Assembly (NCBI RefSeq): GCF_010731595.1 | Contig: NZ_AP022582.1 | Location: 1,054,001 to 1,118,000 of the forward strand | Direction of reading: 5' to 3' | From: Mycobacterium seoulense | Lineage (GTDB): Bacteria; Actinomycetota; Actinomycetes; Mycobacteriales; Mycobacteriaceae | DNA length: 64,000 nt | In this document: positions 44,461 to 54,324 of the stretch, in pieces | How the letters are laid out: each line of letters begins with the position of its first letter | How positions within the stretch are numbered: position 1 is the first letter of the stretch | Made by a program: the position numbers and the translations under genes | The notes under the pieces: model-generated | What the model saw: the letters and a program-made list of their open reading frames with translations, nothing else | The model's database searches: none | Told to the model about the DNA's origin: nothing

Positions 44461-45207
44461 GTGGGCCTGGTAATAGAGGCGATGCCCGAGCTTGGCGTCA
44501 CCCGGATTTCGCGGTGGGTCTTCAACTGCTACGTGATCCACAACAATGGCGACGCTATCGTCGTCGACGCCGGATTGCCCACTGCCGCAGCCGATGTGGC
44601 ACCGGTGCTGGACCGGCTCGGCGGGCGTGTCCGCGCGATCGTGGCCACCCACGGCCACAGTGATCACGTGGCCGGAGCCGCCGGTGTTGCGGCTCAGTAT
44701 GAGGCGCCGATTCACCTGCCGGCGGTGACGATGAAGTATCTCGAGGGGCAGCGGCCGCGCACGCCCAGCGCGGCCCGTGTCGCCCGCATCTGGCCCACAC
44801 TGATCGACCAGCCGCCGGACCGGATCGGCGTGGCGGGGCTGCTTTCGGGTGCCCGCTCTGCCGGATACGGCACCGCCGCCGGGATGCGATGGTCCGGTCC
44901 AGCACCGGCCGGCGCGCTCGCCGATGCGAAACCATTGCCCGGCGCCCCCGAGTGGCTGATCCTGGCCACCCCCGGCCACACCGACGACAGCGTCGCGTTC
45001 TGGAACCCGCTGAGCCGCACCCTGATAGCGGGTGACGCCGTCCTGAGCGCCCGGGGGCGGGTGTGGCACACGCCCGAGACGGTGGACGACGCCGCCGCCC
45101 GGCGCACCCGTGAGCGGTTGGAGAAACTCCCCGTCGCGCACCTGCTGCCCGGCCACGGCCGGACGGTGCACGCAGGCACGACGGTGTGGGACGGGCAACG
45201 CCGGTAA
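44461..45207 (+). CDS. Metallo-beta-lactamase-fold hydrolase
   Basis: 248 residues from GTG 44461 (an ATG at 44482 is possible). The metal site is VATHGHSDHVAG (HxHxDH), followed by ATPGHTDDSVAFW, IAGDAVL and LPGHGRTVH. An N-terminal strand FNCYVIHNNGDAIVVDAGLP is typical of glyoxalase II-like members. The substrate is unknown. It is the first backbone gene to the right of the island. Confidence 0.87.
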   Translation: MGLVIEAMPELGVTRISRWVFNCYVIHNNGDAIVVDAGLPTAAADVAPVLDRLGGRVRAIVATHGHSDHVAGAAGVAAQYEAPIHLPAVTMKYLEGQRPRTPSAARVARIWPTLIDQPPDRIGVAGLLSGARSAGYGTAAGMRWSGPAPAGALADAKPLPGAPEWLILATPGHTDDSVAFWNPLSRTLIAGDAVLSARGRVWHTPETVDDAAARRTRERLEKLPVAHLLPGHGRTVHAGTTVWDGQRR

Positions 45208-45317
45208 CCGTCGACAATCCCATTCCGCCGCAGGACTTGTGGGCGATCACCCCGCGCGCGTCTGTGAGCGGTGCTCGCGCGCTGCCTGACGGGCCCCGCG
45301 CCCCGAGGCCGGCGGCA

Positions 45318-45330
45318 TAGAGTTGGTGGC
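45318..45330 (+). promoter_or_regulatory. Leaderless promoter of the Ddn-like gene
   Basis: TAGAGT (45318-45323), seven bases, then ATG 45331. Confidence 0.5.
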
Positions 45331-45768
45331 ATGCCACTTTCAGGGGAATACGCGCCGAGTCCATGGGATTGGGCCCGCGAGCAGGCGGAGAAGTACGAGC
45401 AGTCCGGCGGGACCGAAGCCACGGACATGAAGGGCAAGCCCATCATCGTGCTGACGACGGTGGGGGCCAAGACCGGCAAGCTCCGCAAGACCCCGCTGAT
45501 GCGGGTCGAGCAGGACGGCGAGTACGCGATCGTCGCCTCCCTCGGCGGGGCCCCGAAGCATCCCGTCTGGTACCACAACGTCGTCAAGAACCCCCGGGTC
45601 GAGCTGCAGGACGGCGCCACCACCCGCGAATACGACGCCCGCGAGGTGTTCGGCGACGAGAAGGCGGTGTGGTGGGAGCGCGCGGTCGAAGCCTGGCCCG
45701 ACTACGCCGAATACCAGAAGAAGACGGACCGGCAGATCCCGGTGTTCGTGCTGACCCCGGTCGGCTGA
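45331..45768 (+). CDS. Deazaflavin (F420)-dependent nitroreductase family protein (Rv1558-type)
   Basis: 145 residues of the Ddn family: [24 protein letters not shown] core (here [20 protein letters not shown]), [24 protein letters not shown] and the C-terminal [22 protein letters not shown]. Family proteins bind F420 and reduce quinones or activate nitroimidazole drugs. As in M. tuberculosis (Rv1558) it precedes ilvA. The ATG coincides with the predicted transcript start. Confidence 0.92.
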   Translation: MPLSGEYAPSPWDWAREQAEKYEQSGGTEATDMKGKPIIVLTTVGAKTGKLRKTPLMRVEQDGEYAIVASLGGAPKHPVWYHNVVKNPRVELQDGATTREYDAREVFGDEKAVWWERAVEAWPDYAEYQKKTDRQIPVFVLTPVG

Positions 45769-45806
45769 ATTCCGGAGTTGGCGGCCGGGCATGGCACCAT
45801 TGACCA

Positions 45807-47090
45807 GTGTCCGCCGAACTGAGCCAGAGCCCGAGCGTCTCGCCCCTTTCCGGGGCTGACATCGACGGCGCGGCCGAGCGGATCGCCGCGGTGGTCACGC
45901 CGACCCCGCTGCAATGGTGTGACCGGCTGTCGGCGATCACCGGCGCGAACGTCTACCTCAAGCGCGAAGACCTGCAGGTGGTGCGCTCCTACAAGCTGCG
46001 CGGGGCCTACAACCTGCTGGTGCAGTTGTCCGATGAGGAGCTGGCCGCGGGCGTGGTGTGCTCGTCGGCGGGCAACCACGCGCAGGGTTTCGCCTACGCG
46101 TGCCGGACGCTCGGGGTGCACGGCCGCGTGTATGTGCCCGCCAAGACGCCGCAGCAAAAGCGGGACCGCATCCGCTACCACGGCGGGGAGTTCATCGAAC
46201 TGATCGTGGGCGGAACGACCTATGACCTGGCCGCCGAGGCCGCGCTGGCCGATGTCGAGCGCACCGGCGCCACGCTCGTGCCGCCGTATGACGATCTGCG
46301 CACCATCGCCGGTCAGGGCACCATCGCCGTCGAGGTGCTCGACCAACTGGATAACGAGCCGGACCTGGTGGTGGTCCCCGTGGGCGGGGGTGGGTGCATC
46401 GCCGGCATCACCACCTACCTGGCCGAGCGGACGACGAACACGTCGGTGCTGGGCGTCGAACCGGCCGGGGCCGCGGCGATGATGGCCGCGCTGGCCGCCG
46501 GCAAGCCGGTGACGCTGGACCACGTCGACCAGTTCGTCGACGGCGCCGCCGTGCGGCGCGCGGGCACGCTGACCTACGCCGCGCTGGCGGCCGCCGGTGA
46601 CATGGTCTCGATCACCGCGACCGACGAGGGTGCGGTGTGCACCGCGATGCTGGACCTCTATCAGAACGAGGGCATCATCGCCGAGCCCGCGGGCGCGCTA
46701 TCGGTCGCGGGGCTCCTGGAGGCCGACGTCGAGCCCGGCTCCACCGTGGTGTGCCTCATCTCCGGCGGCAACAACGACGTGTCGCGCTACGGCGAGGTGC
46801 TGGAGCGCTCGCTGGTCCACCTCGGTCTCAAGCACTACTTCTTGGTGGACTTCCCGCAGGAACCCGGTGCGCTGCGCCGGTTCCTCGACGAGGTGCTGGG
46901 TCCCGACGACGACATCACCTTGTTCGAGTACATCAAGCGCAACAACCGCGAGACCGGCGAGGCGCTGGTGGGCATCCAGTTGGCGTCGTCGGCCGATCTG
47001 GACGGCCTGCTGGCGCGGATGCGGGCGACCGAGCTGCACGTCGAACGCCTCGAGCCTGGCTCGCCGGCGTACCGCTACCTGCTGTTCTAG
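45807..47090 (+). CDS. ilvA: Threonine dehydratase (deaminase)
   Basis: 427 residues. A PLP enzyme converting threonine to 2-oxobutanoate, the first committed step of isoleucine synthesis. The PLP lysine is in SYKLRGAYN, the phosphate-binding loop in VPVGGGGCIAG, and SSAGNHAQGFAYA is conserved. A C-terminal ACT-like regulatory domain (HYFLVDFPQEPGALRRFLDEVLG) is shorter than that of the long E. coli enzyme. GTG 45807 fits the length of Rv1559. Feedback control by isoleucine is known for the family. Confidence 0.95.
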   Translation: MSAELSQSPSVSPLSGADIDGAAERIAAVVTPTPLQWCDRLSAITGANVYLKREDLQVVRSYKLRGAYNLLVQLSDEELAAGVVCSSAGNHAQGFAYACRTLGVHGRVYVPAKTPQQKRDRIRYHGGEFIELIVGGTTYDLAAEAALADVERTGATLVPPYDDLRTIAGQGTIAVEVLDQLDNEPDLVVVPVGGGGCIAGITTYLAERTTNTSVLGVEPAGAAAMMAALAAGKPVTLDHVDQFVDGAAVRRAGTLTYAALAAAGDMVSITATDEGAVCTAMLDLYQNEGIIAEPAGALSVAGLLEADVEPGSTVVCLISGGNNDVSRYGEVLERSLVHLGLKHYFLVDFPQEPGALRRFLDEVLGPDDDITLFEYIKRNNRETGEALVGIQLASSADLDGLLARMRATELHVERLEPGSPAYRYLLF

Positions 47091-47105
47091 CCCGGGCCGC
47101 GAGGC

Positions 47106-48023
47106 ATGGACCAGCAGTATGGGCCCGGTTCTGGCGGGTTCGGCCTGGTCGGCGCCGGCATCGTGGGTTCGCTCGCGCTGCTTGTATGCGCGGCGATTTG
47201 GGTTGCTCGGCGCCGAGCCGCGTTCGGGATGCTCCGAGAGAGGCTGTTCACCTCGGCTCTGATCGGCAAAACGCTGACCTGGCTGCGTGACCGGATCAGC
47301 GACAGGGGAGGGCCGCTGGCCCGCCGGTGGCCCGACAGCGAGGTCGCGGGTGTCGCATTGCTGCTCGGGCTGGTCGTGGTGGCGGCGCTGGCGGTCGGCT
47401 TCACCGAAGTGCTCGACGACGTGCTCGAGGGCGACGGCATCGCAGGCATCGACCACCCGGTGACTCAGTGGCTTGCGGCCCACCGTGAGCTGTGGCTGAC
47501 CGCGGCTCTGCGGGCGGTCACTCTCGCGGGCGGACCCGTTTTTCTGGCTGCACTGGCCTTCCCGGTTTCCGTTGCTGCCGGTTACCGGTGCAGGTCATGG
47601 CGGCCCGTGGTGCTTGCTCTGGTTGGTGGCGGTGCGGTTCCGCTCGTGCTCTTCATCGCCAAAGCCTTGGTAGGTCGAAAACGACCGCCCCTGCCGTTCG
47701 CGCTCGTCGACGCCGACGGGTACTCGTTCCCCTCCGGACACGCAACCGGCACCGCCGCGATCATGGTCATCTCTGCGTGGATGCTGACCCGCTGGCTGAT
47801 CCCCTGGTGGGCCGGGCGGGTGATGGTCTGGACCATCGCGATCGGCTCGGCGTTCCTGATCGGCTTCTCCCGCGTGTACTTGGGAGTCCATTACGTCAGC
47901 GATGTGCTCTCCGGCTGGATGCTGGGCATGGCCTGGGCGGGCACCGTCATGCTCGTCGGAACCTGGTGGGACAACACCGGGCGCGCACGCGGCCGGTCGC
48001 TTGCTCGACGGCCGGAGGCATGA
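47106..48023 (+). CDS. PAP2-family membrane phosphatase
   Basis: 305 residues, about six membrane segments. The three PAP2 signatures are present: KALVGRKRPP, YSFPSGHATG and SRVYLGVHYVSD. The N-terminus has an extra membrane helix and an Arg-rich loop. Known members remove phosphate from phosphatidic acid, undecaprenyl diphosphate or similar lipids on the outer face of the membrane. It follows ilvA by 15 bases without a functional link. Confidence 0.88.
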   Translation: MDQQYGPGSGGFGLVGAGIVGSLALLVCAAIWVARRRAAFGMLRERLFTSALIGKTLTWLRDRISDRGGPLARRWPDSEVAGVALLLGLVVVAALAVGFTEVLDDVLEGDGIAGIDHPVTQWLAAHRELWLTAALRAVTLAGGPVFLAALAFPVSVAAGYRCRSWRPVVLALVGGGAVPLVLFIAKALVGRKRPPLPFALVDADGYSFPSGHATGTAAIMVISAWMLTRWLIPWWAGRVMVWTIAIGSAFLIGFSRVYLGVHYVSDVLSGWMLGMAWAGTVMLVGTWWDNTGRARGRSLARRPEA

Positions 48024-48035
48024 GCGCCCCGCGGC

Positions 48036-48698
48036 TCAGCGGCGAGGCTCGCGCAGATAGGTCGGCAAAGGAGTGCCGGAAGCCAGATCTGCGGCCGGCA
48101 CCGGCGCCCCGGCCGCGACGCTCACCGGCACCACGCCCGCCCAGTGTGGCAGCGCGCAATCCTCCGGATCGTCCGCCGGCCCGCCGGTGCGCACCTTCGC
48201 CGACACCTCCACCAGGTCGAGCGCGAGGACGCCGGTGGCGGCCAGCTCGCGCGGGTTGGGGGGCCGGCAGTCGGCGGCCCGGCCGGGCGCCAGGTGATCG
48301 AGCAGGCCGGCGAGCGCCCGCAGTTTCTCCGCCACGTCGTCGACCACGCGCGCGTCCCCCAGCACGACCACCGAGCGAAAGTTCACCGAATGGTGCATCG
48401 CGGCGCGCGCCAGCACCAGCCCGTCGACCAGGGTGACGGTGACACATACCGGCAGGCCCGACGGCGCCGCCCCGGCCGCGAGCAGGGGACCGCTGCCGGT
48501 GGAACCGTGCAGATAGAGCGTTTCGCCGAGGCGGGCGTGCGTGGTGGGCAGCACCACCGGACGGCCGGCGCTGACGTAGCCCAGGTGGCAGATCAGCGAC
48601 GCGTCCAGGATCTGATGGACGGTCTCGCGGTCGTAGCGTGCGCGCTCCCGGTAGCGCGTCGGCGTCGTGCGCGCAGTCGGCGGGTATCCGGTTTCCAT
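48036..48698 (-). CDS. Pyridoxamine 5'-phosphate oxidase-related flavin-binding protein
   Basis: 220 residues with the split beta-barrel pattern: QILDASLICHLGYVSAGRPVVLPTTHARLGETLYLHGSTGSG, then VCVTVTLVDGLVLARAAMHHSVNFRSVVVLGDARVV. This is the Nim/PNPOx-like family that binds FMN. It diverges from a MocR-type regulator whose own PLP-binding domain hints at vitamin B6-related control. It converges closely with the PAP2 gene. The activity is not certain. Confidence 0.83.
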   Translation of the reverse strand: METGYPPTARTTPTRYRERARYDRETVHQILDASLICHLGYVSAGRPVVLPTTHARLGETLYLHGSTGSGPLLAAGAAPSGLPVCVTVTLVDGLVLARAAMHHSVNFRSVVVLGDARVVDDVAEKLRALAGLLDHLAPGRAADCRPPNPRELAATGVLALDLVEVSAKVRTGGPADDPEDCALPHWAGVVPVSVAAGAPVPAADLASGTPLPTYLREPRR

Positions 48699-48716
48699 GG
48701 CATGATCTTTCGTTCT

Positions 48717-48733
48717 AGTACATAATCAGTGAC
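48717..48733 (+). promoter_or_regulatory. Promoter and possible operator of the MocR gene
   Basis: CATAAT (48721-48726) ends seven bases before GTG 48734, a leaderless arrangement. AGTACATAA (48717) and AGTACAAAG (48739) form a direct repeat two helical turns apart, which is the usual geometry for MocR/PdxR operators. Confidence 0.45.
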
Positions 48734-50062
48734 GTGCCAGTACAAAGCAGCATAACCGGGACGGGCGCGGAGTCCATAGCCGCCAGCATCGAAGAGGCCA
48801 TCTCGGCCGGCTCCCTGGCGCCCGGGGACGCGCTGCCGCCCGTCCGGGAGCTGGCCGCACGGCTCGGCGTGAACGCCAACACCGCCGCCGCGGCCTACCG
48901 CCTGCTGCGCCACCGCGGCGCCGTGGAAACCGCGGGCCGCCGAGGCACCCGCGTGCGGCACCGCCCCGCGACCACGCCCCGGTCCCTCCTCGCGCTCGAC
49001 ATCCCCGCCGGGGTGCGCGACCTGTCGACCGGCAATCCGGACCCGGCCCTGCTGCCCCTCGCGGGTGCCACGCTGCCCGGTCCGGTGACGGGCCGCCCGG
49101 TGCTGTACGGGGAACCGGCCATGTCGTCGGCCTTGGCCGAGTTCGCCCGGGCGGCGCTGTCCGTTGACGGGATCCCGGCCGATCACCTCGCGGTCACGAG
49201 CGGAGCGCTCGATGGCATCGAGCGCGTCCTGAACGCGCATCTTCGTCCCGGTGACCGCGTCGCCGTGGAGGACCCGGGTTGGGCCAACCTGCTCGATTTG
49301 CTTGCCGCCCTTGGCCTTTCGGTTGAGCCGGTCCGGGTCGACGACGACGGGCCGGTGCCTGCCGACCTGGCGCGGGCGCTGGGCCGCGGGGTGCGCGGGC
49401 TCATCGTCACCAATCGTGCTCAAAACCCGACGGGCGCCGCACTATCGGCTGAACGCGCCGAGGCGCTGCGGCGGCTGCTGGCGCCCCGCGCCGACGACCT
49501 GCTCCTCGTCGAAGACGATCACTGCGCGGGCATTTCCGGCGCATCCCTGCATACCCTGGCCGGTGCGACCCGGCATTGGGCGTTCGTGCGGTCGGCGTCG
49601 AAGGCCTACGGCCCCGACCTGCGCGTGGCCGTGCTCGCCGGCGACCAACGCACCGTCGAGCGCGTGCACGGCCGCCTGCGACTCGGCCCGGGCTGGGTGA
49701 GCCACCTGCTGCAGGACCTGGCCGTCAGCCTGTGGTCGGACCAGGCGGCCGCGCGGCTGGTCGGGACGGCCGAGCGGCAGTACGGCGAAACCCGCCGCCG
49801 GCTGTCCGCCGCCCTGGCCGATCGCGCCGTCGCCGCGCACGCGCGCTCCGGGCTCAACGTGTGGATTCCGGTGCCGGACGAGACGGTCGCGATCACCCGG
49901 TTACTGCGCGCGGGCTGGGCCGTGGCGCCCGGCACGCGGTACCGGATCGGCACCCCGCCGGGCATCCGCGTCACCGTCGCCGACGTGACGGCCGACGAAA
50001 TCGACCCCCTGGCCGACGCGATCGCCGCGGCGGTGCACGGCCCGGGCCGCCTCAGCGTCTAA
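48734..50062 (+). CDS. GntR/MocR-family regulator with aminotransferase domain
   Basis: 442 residues. The N-terminal GntR winged helix is ISAGSLAPGDALPPVRELAARLGVNANTAAAAYRLLRHRGAVET. A type I aminotransferase domain follows with a PLP lysine in FVRSASKAYGPDLR and the Asn/Asp pocket in TNRAQNPTGAAL and LLVEDDHCAG. MocR proteins sense PLP or amino compounds and do not usually have transaminase activity. It is divergent from the PNPOx-like gene, its probable target. Confidence 0.9.
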   Translation: MPVQSSITGTGAESIAASIEEAISAGSLAPGDALPPVRELAARLGVNANTAAAAYRLLRHRGAVETAGRRGTRVRHRPATTPRSLLALDIPAGVRDLSTGNPDPALLPLAGATLPGPVTGRPVLYGEPAMSSALAEFARAALSVDGIPADHLAVTSGALDGIERVLNAHLRPGDRVAVEDPGWANLLDLLAALGLSVEPVRVDDDGPVPADLARALGRGVRGLIVTNRAQNPTGAALSAERAEALRRLLAPRADDLLLVEDDHCAGISGASLHTLAGATRHWAFVRSASKAYGPDLRVAVLAGDQRTVERVHGRLRLGPGWVSHLLQDLAVSLWSDQAAARLVGTAERQYGETRRRLSAALADRAVAAHARSGLNVWIPVPDETVAITRLLRAGWAVAPGTRYRIGTPPGIRVTVADVTADEIDPLADAIAAAVHGPGRLSV

Positions 50063-50285
50063 ACGCCGTCGGTGCGATCGTTTCCCAGGCCGGGGCCCGT
50101 CCACAACAGCACCACGCTGCGGTCCGGCGGCGCCTCCTCGGGCTCGGCGGGCGGAGCCACCAGCGGCTCCCTTCTCCTCAGCAAGCCGATACACCGGCCG
50201 AATGCGGATCGATTCATGGGCGAATCATCGGCGGTTGCCCGCGCGGCCGCTCACCGTTATCCACAGCCCCGGATGTGGCGCGAGG
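50063..50285. other. Gap between mocR-type and treZ genes
   Basis: Converging 3' ends. No gene, strong hairpin or repeat was recognised. Confidence 0.4.
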
Positions 50286-52028
50286 TTACGGCTGCCCGCG
50301 CACCGACAGGATGGCGAACGACTGGCCCTCCAGCACCGTGTGGCCGGCGTCGACCGCGGGCTCACCCCAGGCCAGGACCACGTCACCGGCGACCGGCACC
50401 TTCACCGGCTCGGCGCCGAGGTTGCACACGATGCGCAACCGGCCGCGCGACACGCTGATCCAGCGTTGCTCCTCGTCGTAGTCGACGGCGAGGTGCTCCA
50501 GCCACGGGTCCGCCAGGTCGGGGTCGCCGTGCCGCAACGCGATCAGGTCGCGGTAGAGCCGGTGCACTCGGCCGTGTTCGCCGGAGTCGACCTCGTCCCA
50601 CTTGAGTTTCGAGCGCTGGAAGGTCTGCGGGTCCTGCGGGTCGGGGATCTCGTCGGCATCCCACCCGTGTTCGGCGAACTCGGCCTTGCGCCCCTCCGCG
50701 GTGGCCTTGGCCAGCTCCGGCTCGGGATGCGAGCTGAAGAACTGGAACGGAGTCGACGCCGCATACTCCTCACCCATGAAAAGCATTGCGGTGAAGGGTG
50801 TCCCGAGCGCGAGCGCGGCCTTGATCGCCAGTTGGCCGCCGGTCAGGTTCTGCGAGGGGCGGTCCCCGAGGGCGCGGTTGCCGACCTGGTCGTGAGTGCA
50901 GGTGTACGCGACCAGGCGGGTGCCGGGGATCCCCAAGCCCGCTCTGGTGTCCAGCGGCCGCCCGTGGCGGCGGCGCCGGAACGACGAATACGTGGCCGCG
51001 TGAAAGTAACCGTGGCGCAGCGTCTGCGCCAGCGCTGCCAGCGAACCGAAGTCCGCGTAGTAACCCTGGCGCTCGCCGGACACCGCCGTGTGGATGGCGT
51101 GGTGGATGTCGTCGGCCCATTGCGCCGTGAGCCCGTAGCCGCCGCGCTCGCGCGGGGTGATGAGCCGCGGGTCGTTCAGATCGCTCTCGGCGATCAGCGA
51201 CAGCGGGCGGCCCAGCCGCTCCGACAGCCAATCCGTTTCGGTCGCGAGCTCCTCGAGGATGTGGATGGCGGTCGTGTCCACCAGGGCGTGGACGGCGTCC
51301 AGGCGCAGCCCGTCGGCGTGGAAGTCGCGCATCCAGCGCAGCGCGCACCCGATGATGTAGCGGCGCACCTCGTCGGAGTCGGCGTCGGCGATGTTGATGC
51401 CTTCCCCCCAAGGATTGCTCGCCGACGACAGGTAGGGACCGAACTTGGGCAGGTAATTGCCCGACGGGCCGAGGTGGTTGAACACCGCGTCGATCAGCAC
51501 ACCCAGCCCCCGCGCGTGGCAGGCGTCGACGAACCGGACCAAGCCGTCGGGGCCGCCGTAGGGTTCGTGGACGCTGTACCAGAGCACGCCGTCGTATCCC
51601 CAACCATGTGTTCCCGCAAAGGAATTCACGGGCATCAGTTCGACGAAGTCGACCCCGAGGTCCACCAGGTAGTCCAGCTTGTCGATCGCGGAGTCGAAGG
51701 TGCCGGCGTCGGTGAAGGTGCCCAGGTGCATCTCGTAGATCACCGCGCCCTCCACCGGCCGGCCCCGCCAGTCGCCGTCGGTCCACGTCGCGCGGGCCGG
51801 GTCCCACAGCTGCGAGCGGGCGTGCACGCCGTCGGGCTGCCGGGGTGAGCGCGGGTCGGGCAGCACGGTGGGATCGTCGTCGAGCAAGAACCCGTACCGG
51901 GCGTCCGGCGCCGCGTCGGCGGTCGCGTGCCACCAGCCGTCATCGGACCGCGTCATCGCGTGCACGCGGCCCTCGACGTCGAGCCGGACCGACTCCGGTT
52001 CGGGTGCCCAGACCCGGAATTCAGTCAT
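50286..52028 (-). CDS. treZ: Maltooligosyltrehalose trehalohydrolase
   Basis: 580 residues, GH13. It cleaves trehalose from maltooligosyltrehalose made by TreY. An N-terminal carbohydrate-binding domain (EFRVWAPEPESVRLDVEGR) is followed by the barrel with VLIDAVFNHLGPSGNY, DGLRLDAVHAL (nucleophile Asp), LIAESDLNDP (acid Glu) and CTHDQVGNRALGDR. Its ATG overlaps the treY 3' end by eight bases, so the two are translationally coupled. Last gene of the treX-treY-treZ operon. Confidence 0.96.
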   Translation of the reverse strand: MTEFRVWAPEPESVRLDVEGRVHAMTRSDDGWWHATADAAPDARYGFLLDDDPTVLPDPRSPRQPDGVHARSQLWDPARATWTDGDWRGRPVEGAVIYEMHLGTFTDAGTFDSAIDKLDYLVDLGVDFVELMPVNSFAGTHGWGYDGVLWYSVHEPYGGPDGLVRFVDACHARGLGVLIDAVFNHLGPSGNYLPKFGPYLSSASNPWGEGINIADADSDEVRRYIIGCALRWMRDFHADGLRLDAVHALVDTTAIHILEELATETDWLSERLGRPLSLIAESDLNDPRLITPRERGGYGLTAQWADDIHHAIHTAVSGERQGYYADFGSLAALAQTLRHGYFHAATYSSFRRRRHGRPLDTRAGLGIPGTRLVAYTCTHDQVGNRALGDRPSQNLTGGQLAIKAALALGTPFTAMLFMGEEYAASTPFQFFSSHPEPELAKATAEGRKAEFAEHGWDADEIPDPQDPQTFQRSKLKWDEVDSGEHGRVHRLYRDLIALRHGDPDLADPWLEHLAVDYDEEQRWISVSRGRLRIVCNLGAEPVKVPVAGDVVLAWGEPAVDAGHTVLEGQSFAILSVRGQP

Positions 52029-54321
52029 GGTGGCGCTCCAGCAGCACGACGGGCAGGTCGGAGAACAACTGGGCGGTCGAGGTCGGCCCGTCGGCGATGG
52101 CCCCGGTGAGGGCGTCCTTCCAGGTGCCCTCCGGCAGCGCCAGCACCGTGTTGCCCCAGCCGGTTTGGGCCAGCCGCACGGTCCAGCGGGTCACCGCGAC
52201 CACGACGTCGTCGCCCCGGCGGAAGGCCAGCACGTGGTCGCTGGCGTCGCCGCTGGCCAGTACGGGAAAATAGTCCCCGCGCAGGAAGCTGTCCGGGCGC
52301 GAGCGACGCACCCGAAGCGCCGTCGTGACGACCCGAATCTTGGGGTGCTGCAAGGCCTTCAGCGCCTCACGCCGGGCCGCGTAATCGACGGGCCTGCGGT
52401 TGTCCGGATCGACGAGACTGTCGTCCCACAGTTCCGTGCCCTGGTAGACGTCCGGTATCCCGGGCACCGTCAGGGCCAGCAGCTTCTGGCCCAGTGCGTC
52501 GCTGGACGCGTGCGGGTTGAGCTGGGCGACCAGTTCCGTCAGCTGGCCCGCCACCGGGCCGTCGAACACCTTGTCCAGCCACCGGTGTACCGCATCCTCG
52601 AATTCGGCGTCCGGATCGTTCCACGAGGTGCGCCAGGCCGCTTCCCGGATGGCTTTCTCGGCGTAATTGTGCAGCCGTTCGCGCAGCTCGGCGCCGACCT
52701 CACCGCTGACCGGCCACACGCCGAAGATGTTCTGCCAGAGGAACTGTCCGGTCGCCGGGTCGGGCGAGGGTGCGTCGGCCTCCCAGCGGCCGACGAACTC
52801 GGCCCACAGCGACGGGACCTGCGAGAGCACCCCGATCCGGGCCCGCACGTCCTCGCCGCGCTTGGTGTCGTGCGTGGTCAGCGTCGTCATGGTCTGCGGC
52901 CACAGCCGGGCGCGCGCGGCGGCACTGTGATGGAACTCCGCCGCGCCGACACCGAAACGGTGCGGTTCGCCGCCCACCTCGTTGAGCGACACCAGCCGGG
53001 CATCACGGTAGAAGTAGCAGTCCTCGACGGATTTGGCGGTGACGGCGCCGCAGAGCTGCTGCAGCCGGGTTGCCGGCTCGCCGCCCCGGGCCAGCGCCGC
53101 GGCGATCACCTGCAGGGCGGGCCCCAATTCCGGTGACTGTGACTGGGTTTCGGCCAGCGCCGTCGGCATGATCGACGACAGGCCCGGATAGTCGCAGCGG
53201 TAGACGCCGATATGGGTGAGCAGCGCGGCCACCGCGTCGGGCAACTGTGGGTGATCGGCACCGGCCGCCGCCACGATGCTGCGGCGCAGCCGGCGCAGTT
53301 CGCTTGCCAACGTGTCGGTGGCCGCGCGGACCTTGAGTTCCGCCAACATCTCCGGTGTCGCGCCGTGGTCCAGCCCCGCCGACCGCACGAGCTCGGTGAG
53401 CGCGGGTGCGCCGCTCGGGTCGACGAAGACCCCGCCGATCTCGCGCAGTACGTCGTAGCCGGTCGTGCCGCCGATGGGCAGGGTGGGTTCGAGCGCCTCG
53501 TCGACCGCGAGGATCTTCTCGATCACGATCCAGGTTTGCGGCCCAACCGATTCGCGCAGCCACGCCAGGTAGCCGCACGGGTCGGACAACCCGTCGGGGT
53601 GGTCGATGCGTACGCCGTCGACGAGTCCCTCGGCGGCCCAGCGGGCGACCTCGGCGTGGGTGGCGTCGAACACCGCGCGGTCCTCCTGGCGCAGCCCGGC
53701 CAGGGAGGTGATGGAGAAGAACCGGCGGTAGCCGCACACGCCGTTGCGCCAGCCCACCAGCCGGTAGTGCTGGCGGTCGTGCACCTCGGGTCCGGAGCCC
53801 CCGGCGGTACCGGGCGCGATGGGCAGGGCCAGGTCGCCCAACCGCAGCAGCTGCCCGTCCACCTTGAGGTCGGCGGCGTCGTCGTCGGAGCCCAGGATGG
53901 GCAGCACGATGCGGCCGTCGTCGTCGAGCTCCCAGTCGATATCGAAATACGTTGCGTAGTCCGAGGATCGGCCGTGCGCCAGCACGTCCCACCACCACGC
54001 ATTCTGCTGGGGCTGGTCGATCCCCACGTGATTGGGCACGATGTCGACGATCAGGCCGATGCCGCGTTCCCGCGCCGCCGCCGACAGCCGCGCCAGCCCC
54101 TCGCGGCCGCCGAGCTCGGGGGAGACCGTCGTCGGGTCGGTGACGTCGTAGCCGTGGTTGGACCCGGTGGCCGCGGTCATGATCGGGGACAGGTACAGGT
54201 GCGACACCCCGAGTTCGTCCAGGTAGTCCAGCAGGTTTTCCGCGTCGGCGAAGGTGAACGCGAACCCGCTGGCCTCACCACGCAGCTGCAGCCGGTAGGT
54301 CGACAGTATGGGAAAAGCCAT
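52021..54321 (-). CDS. treY: Maltooligosyltrehalose synthase
   Basis: 766 residues, GH13. It isomerises the reducing-end glucose of a maltodextrin from alpha-1,4 to alpha-1,alpha-1. Motifs: IVDIVPNHVGIDQPQQNAWWWDVLAHG, DGVRIDHPDGLSDPCGYL (nucleophile Asp), WIVIEKIL (Glu) and TTHDTKRGEDVRARIGVL. The start follows treX by three bases. It acts with TreZ to make trehalose from glycogen, a carbon store and a precursor of mycobacterial cell-wall glycolipids. Confidence 0.96.
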   Translation of the reverse strand: MAFPILSTYRLQLRGEASGFAFTFADAENLLDYLDELGVSHLYLSPIMTAATGSNHGYDVTDPTTVSPELGGREGLARLSAAARERGIGLIVDIVPNHVGIDQPQQNAWWWDVLAHGRSSDYATYFDIDWELDDDGRIVLPILGSDDDAADLKVDGQLLRLGDLALPIAPGTAGGSGPEVHDRQHYRLVGWRNGVCGYRRFFSITSLAGLRQEDRAVFDATHAEVARWAAEGLVDGVRIDHPDGLSDPCGYLAWLRESVGPQTWIVIEKILAVDEALEPTLPIGGTTGYDVLREIGGVFVDPSGAPALTELVRSAGLDHGATPEMLAELKVRAATDTLASELRRLRRSIVAAAGADHPQLPDAVAALLTHIGVYRCDYPGLSSIMPTALAETQSQSPELGPALQVIAAALARGGEPATRLQQLCGAVTAKSVEDCYFYRDARLVSLNEVGGEPHRFGVGAAEFHHSAAARARLWPQTMTTLTTHDTKRGEDVRARIGVLSQVPSLWAEFVGRWEADAPSPDPATGQFLWQNIFGVWPVSGEVGAELRERLHNYAEKAIREAAWRTSWNDPDAEFEDAVHRWLDKVFDGPVAGQLTELVAQLNPHASSDALGQKLLALTVPGIPDVYQGTELWDDSLVDPDNRRPVDYAARREALKALQHPKIRVVTTALRVRRSRPDSFLRGDYFPVLASGDASDHVLAFRRGDDVVVAVTRWTVRLAQTGWGNTVLALPEGTWKDALTGAIADGPTSTAQLFSDLPVVLLERHHD

Positions 54322-54324
54322 GCG

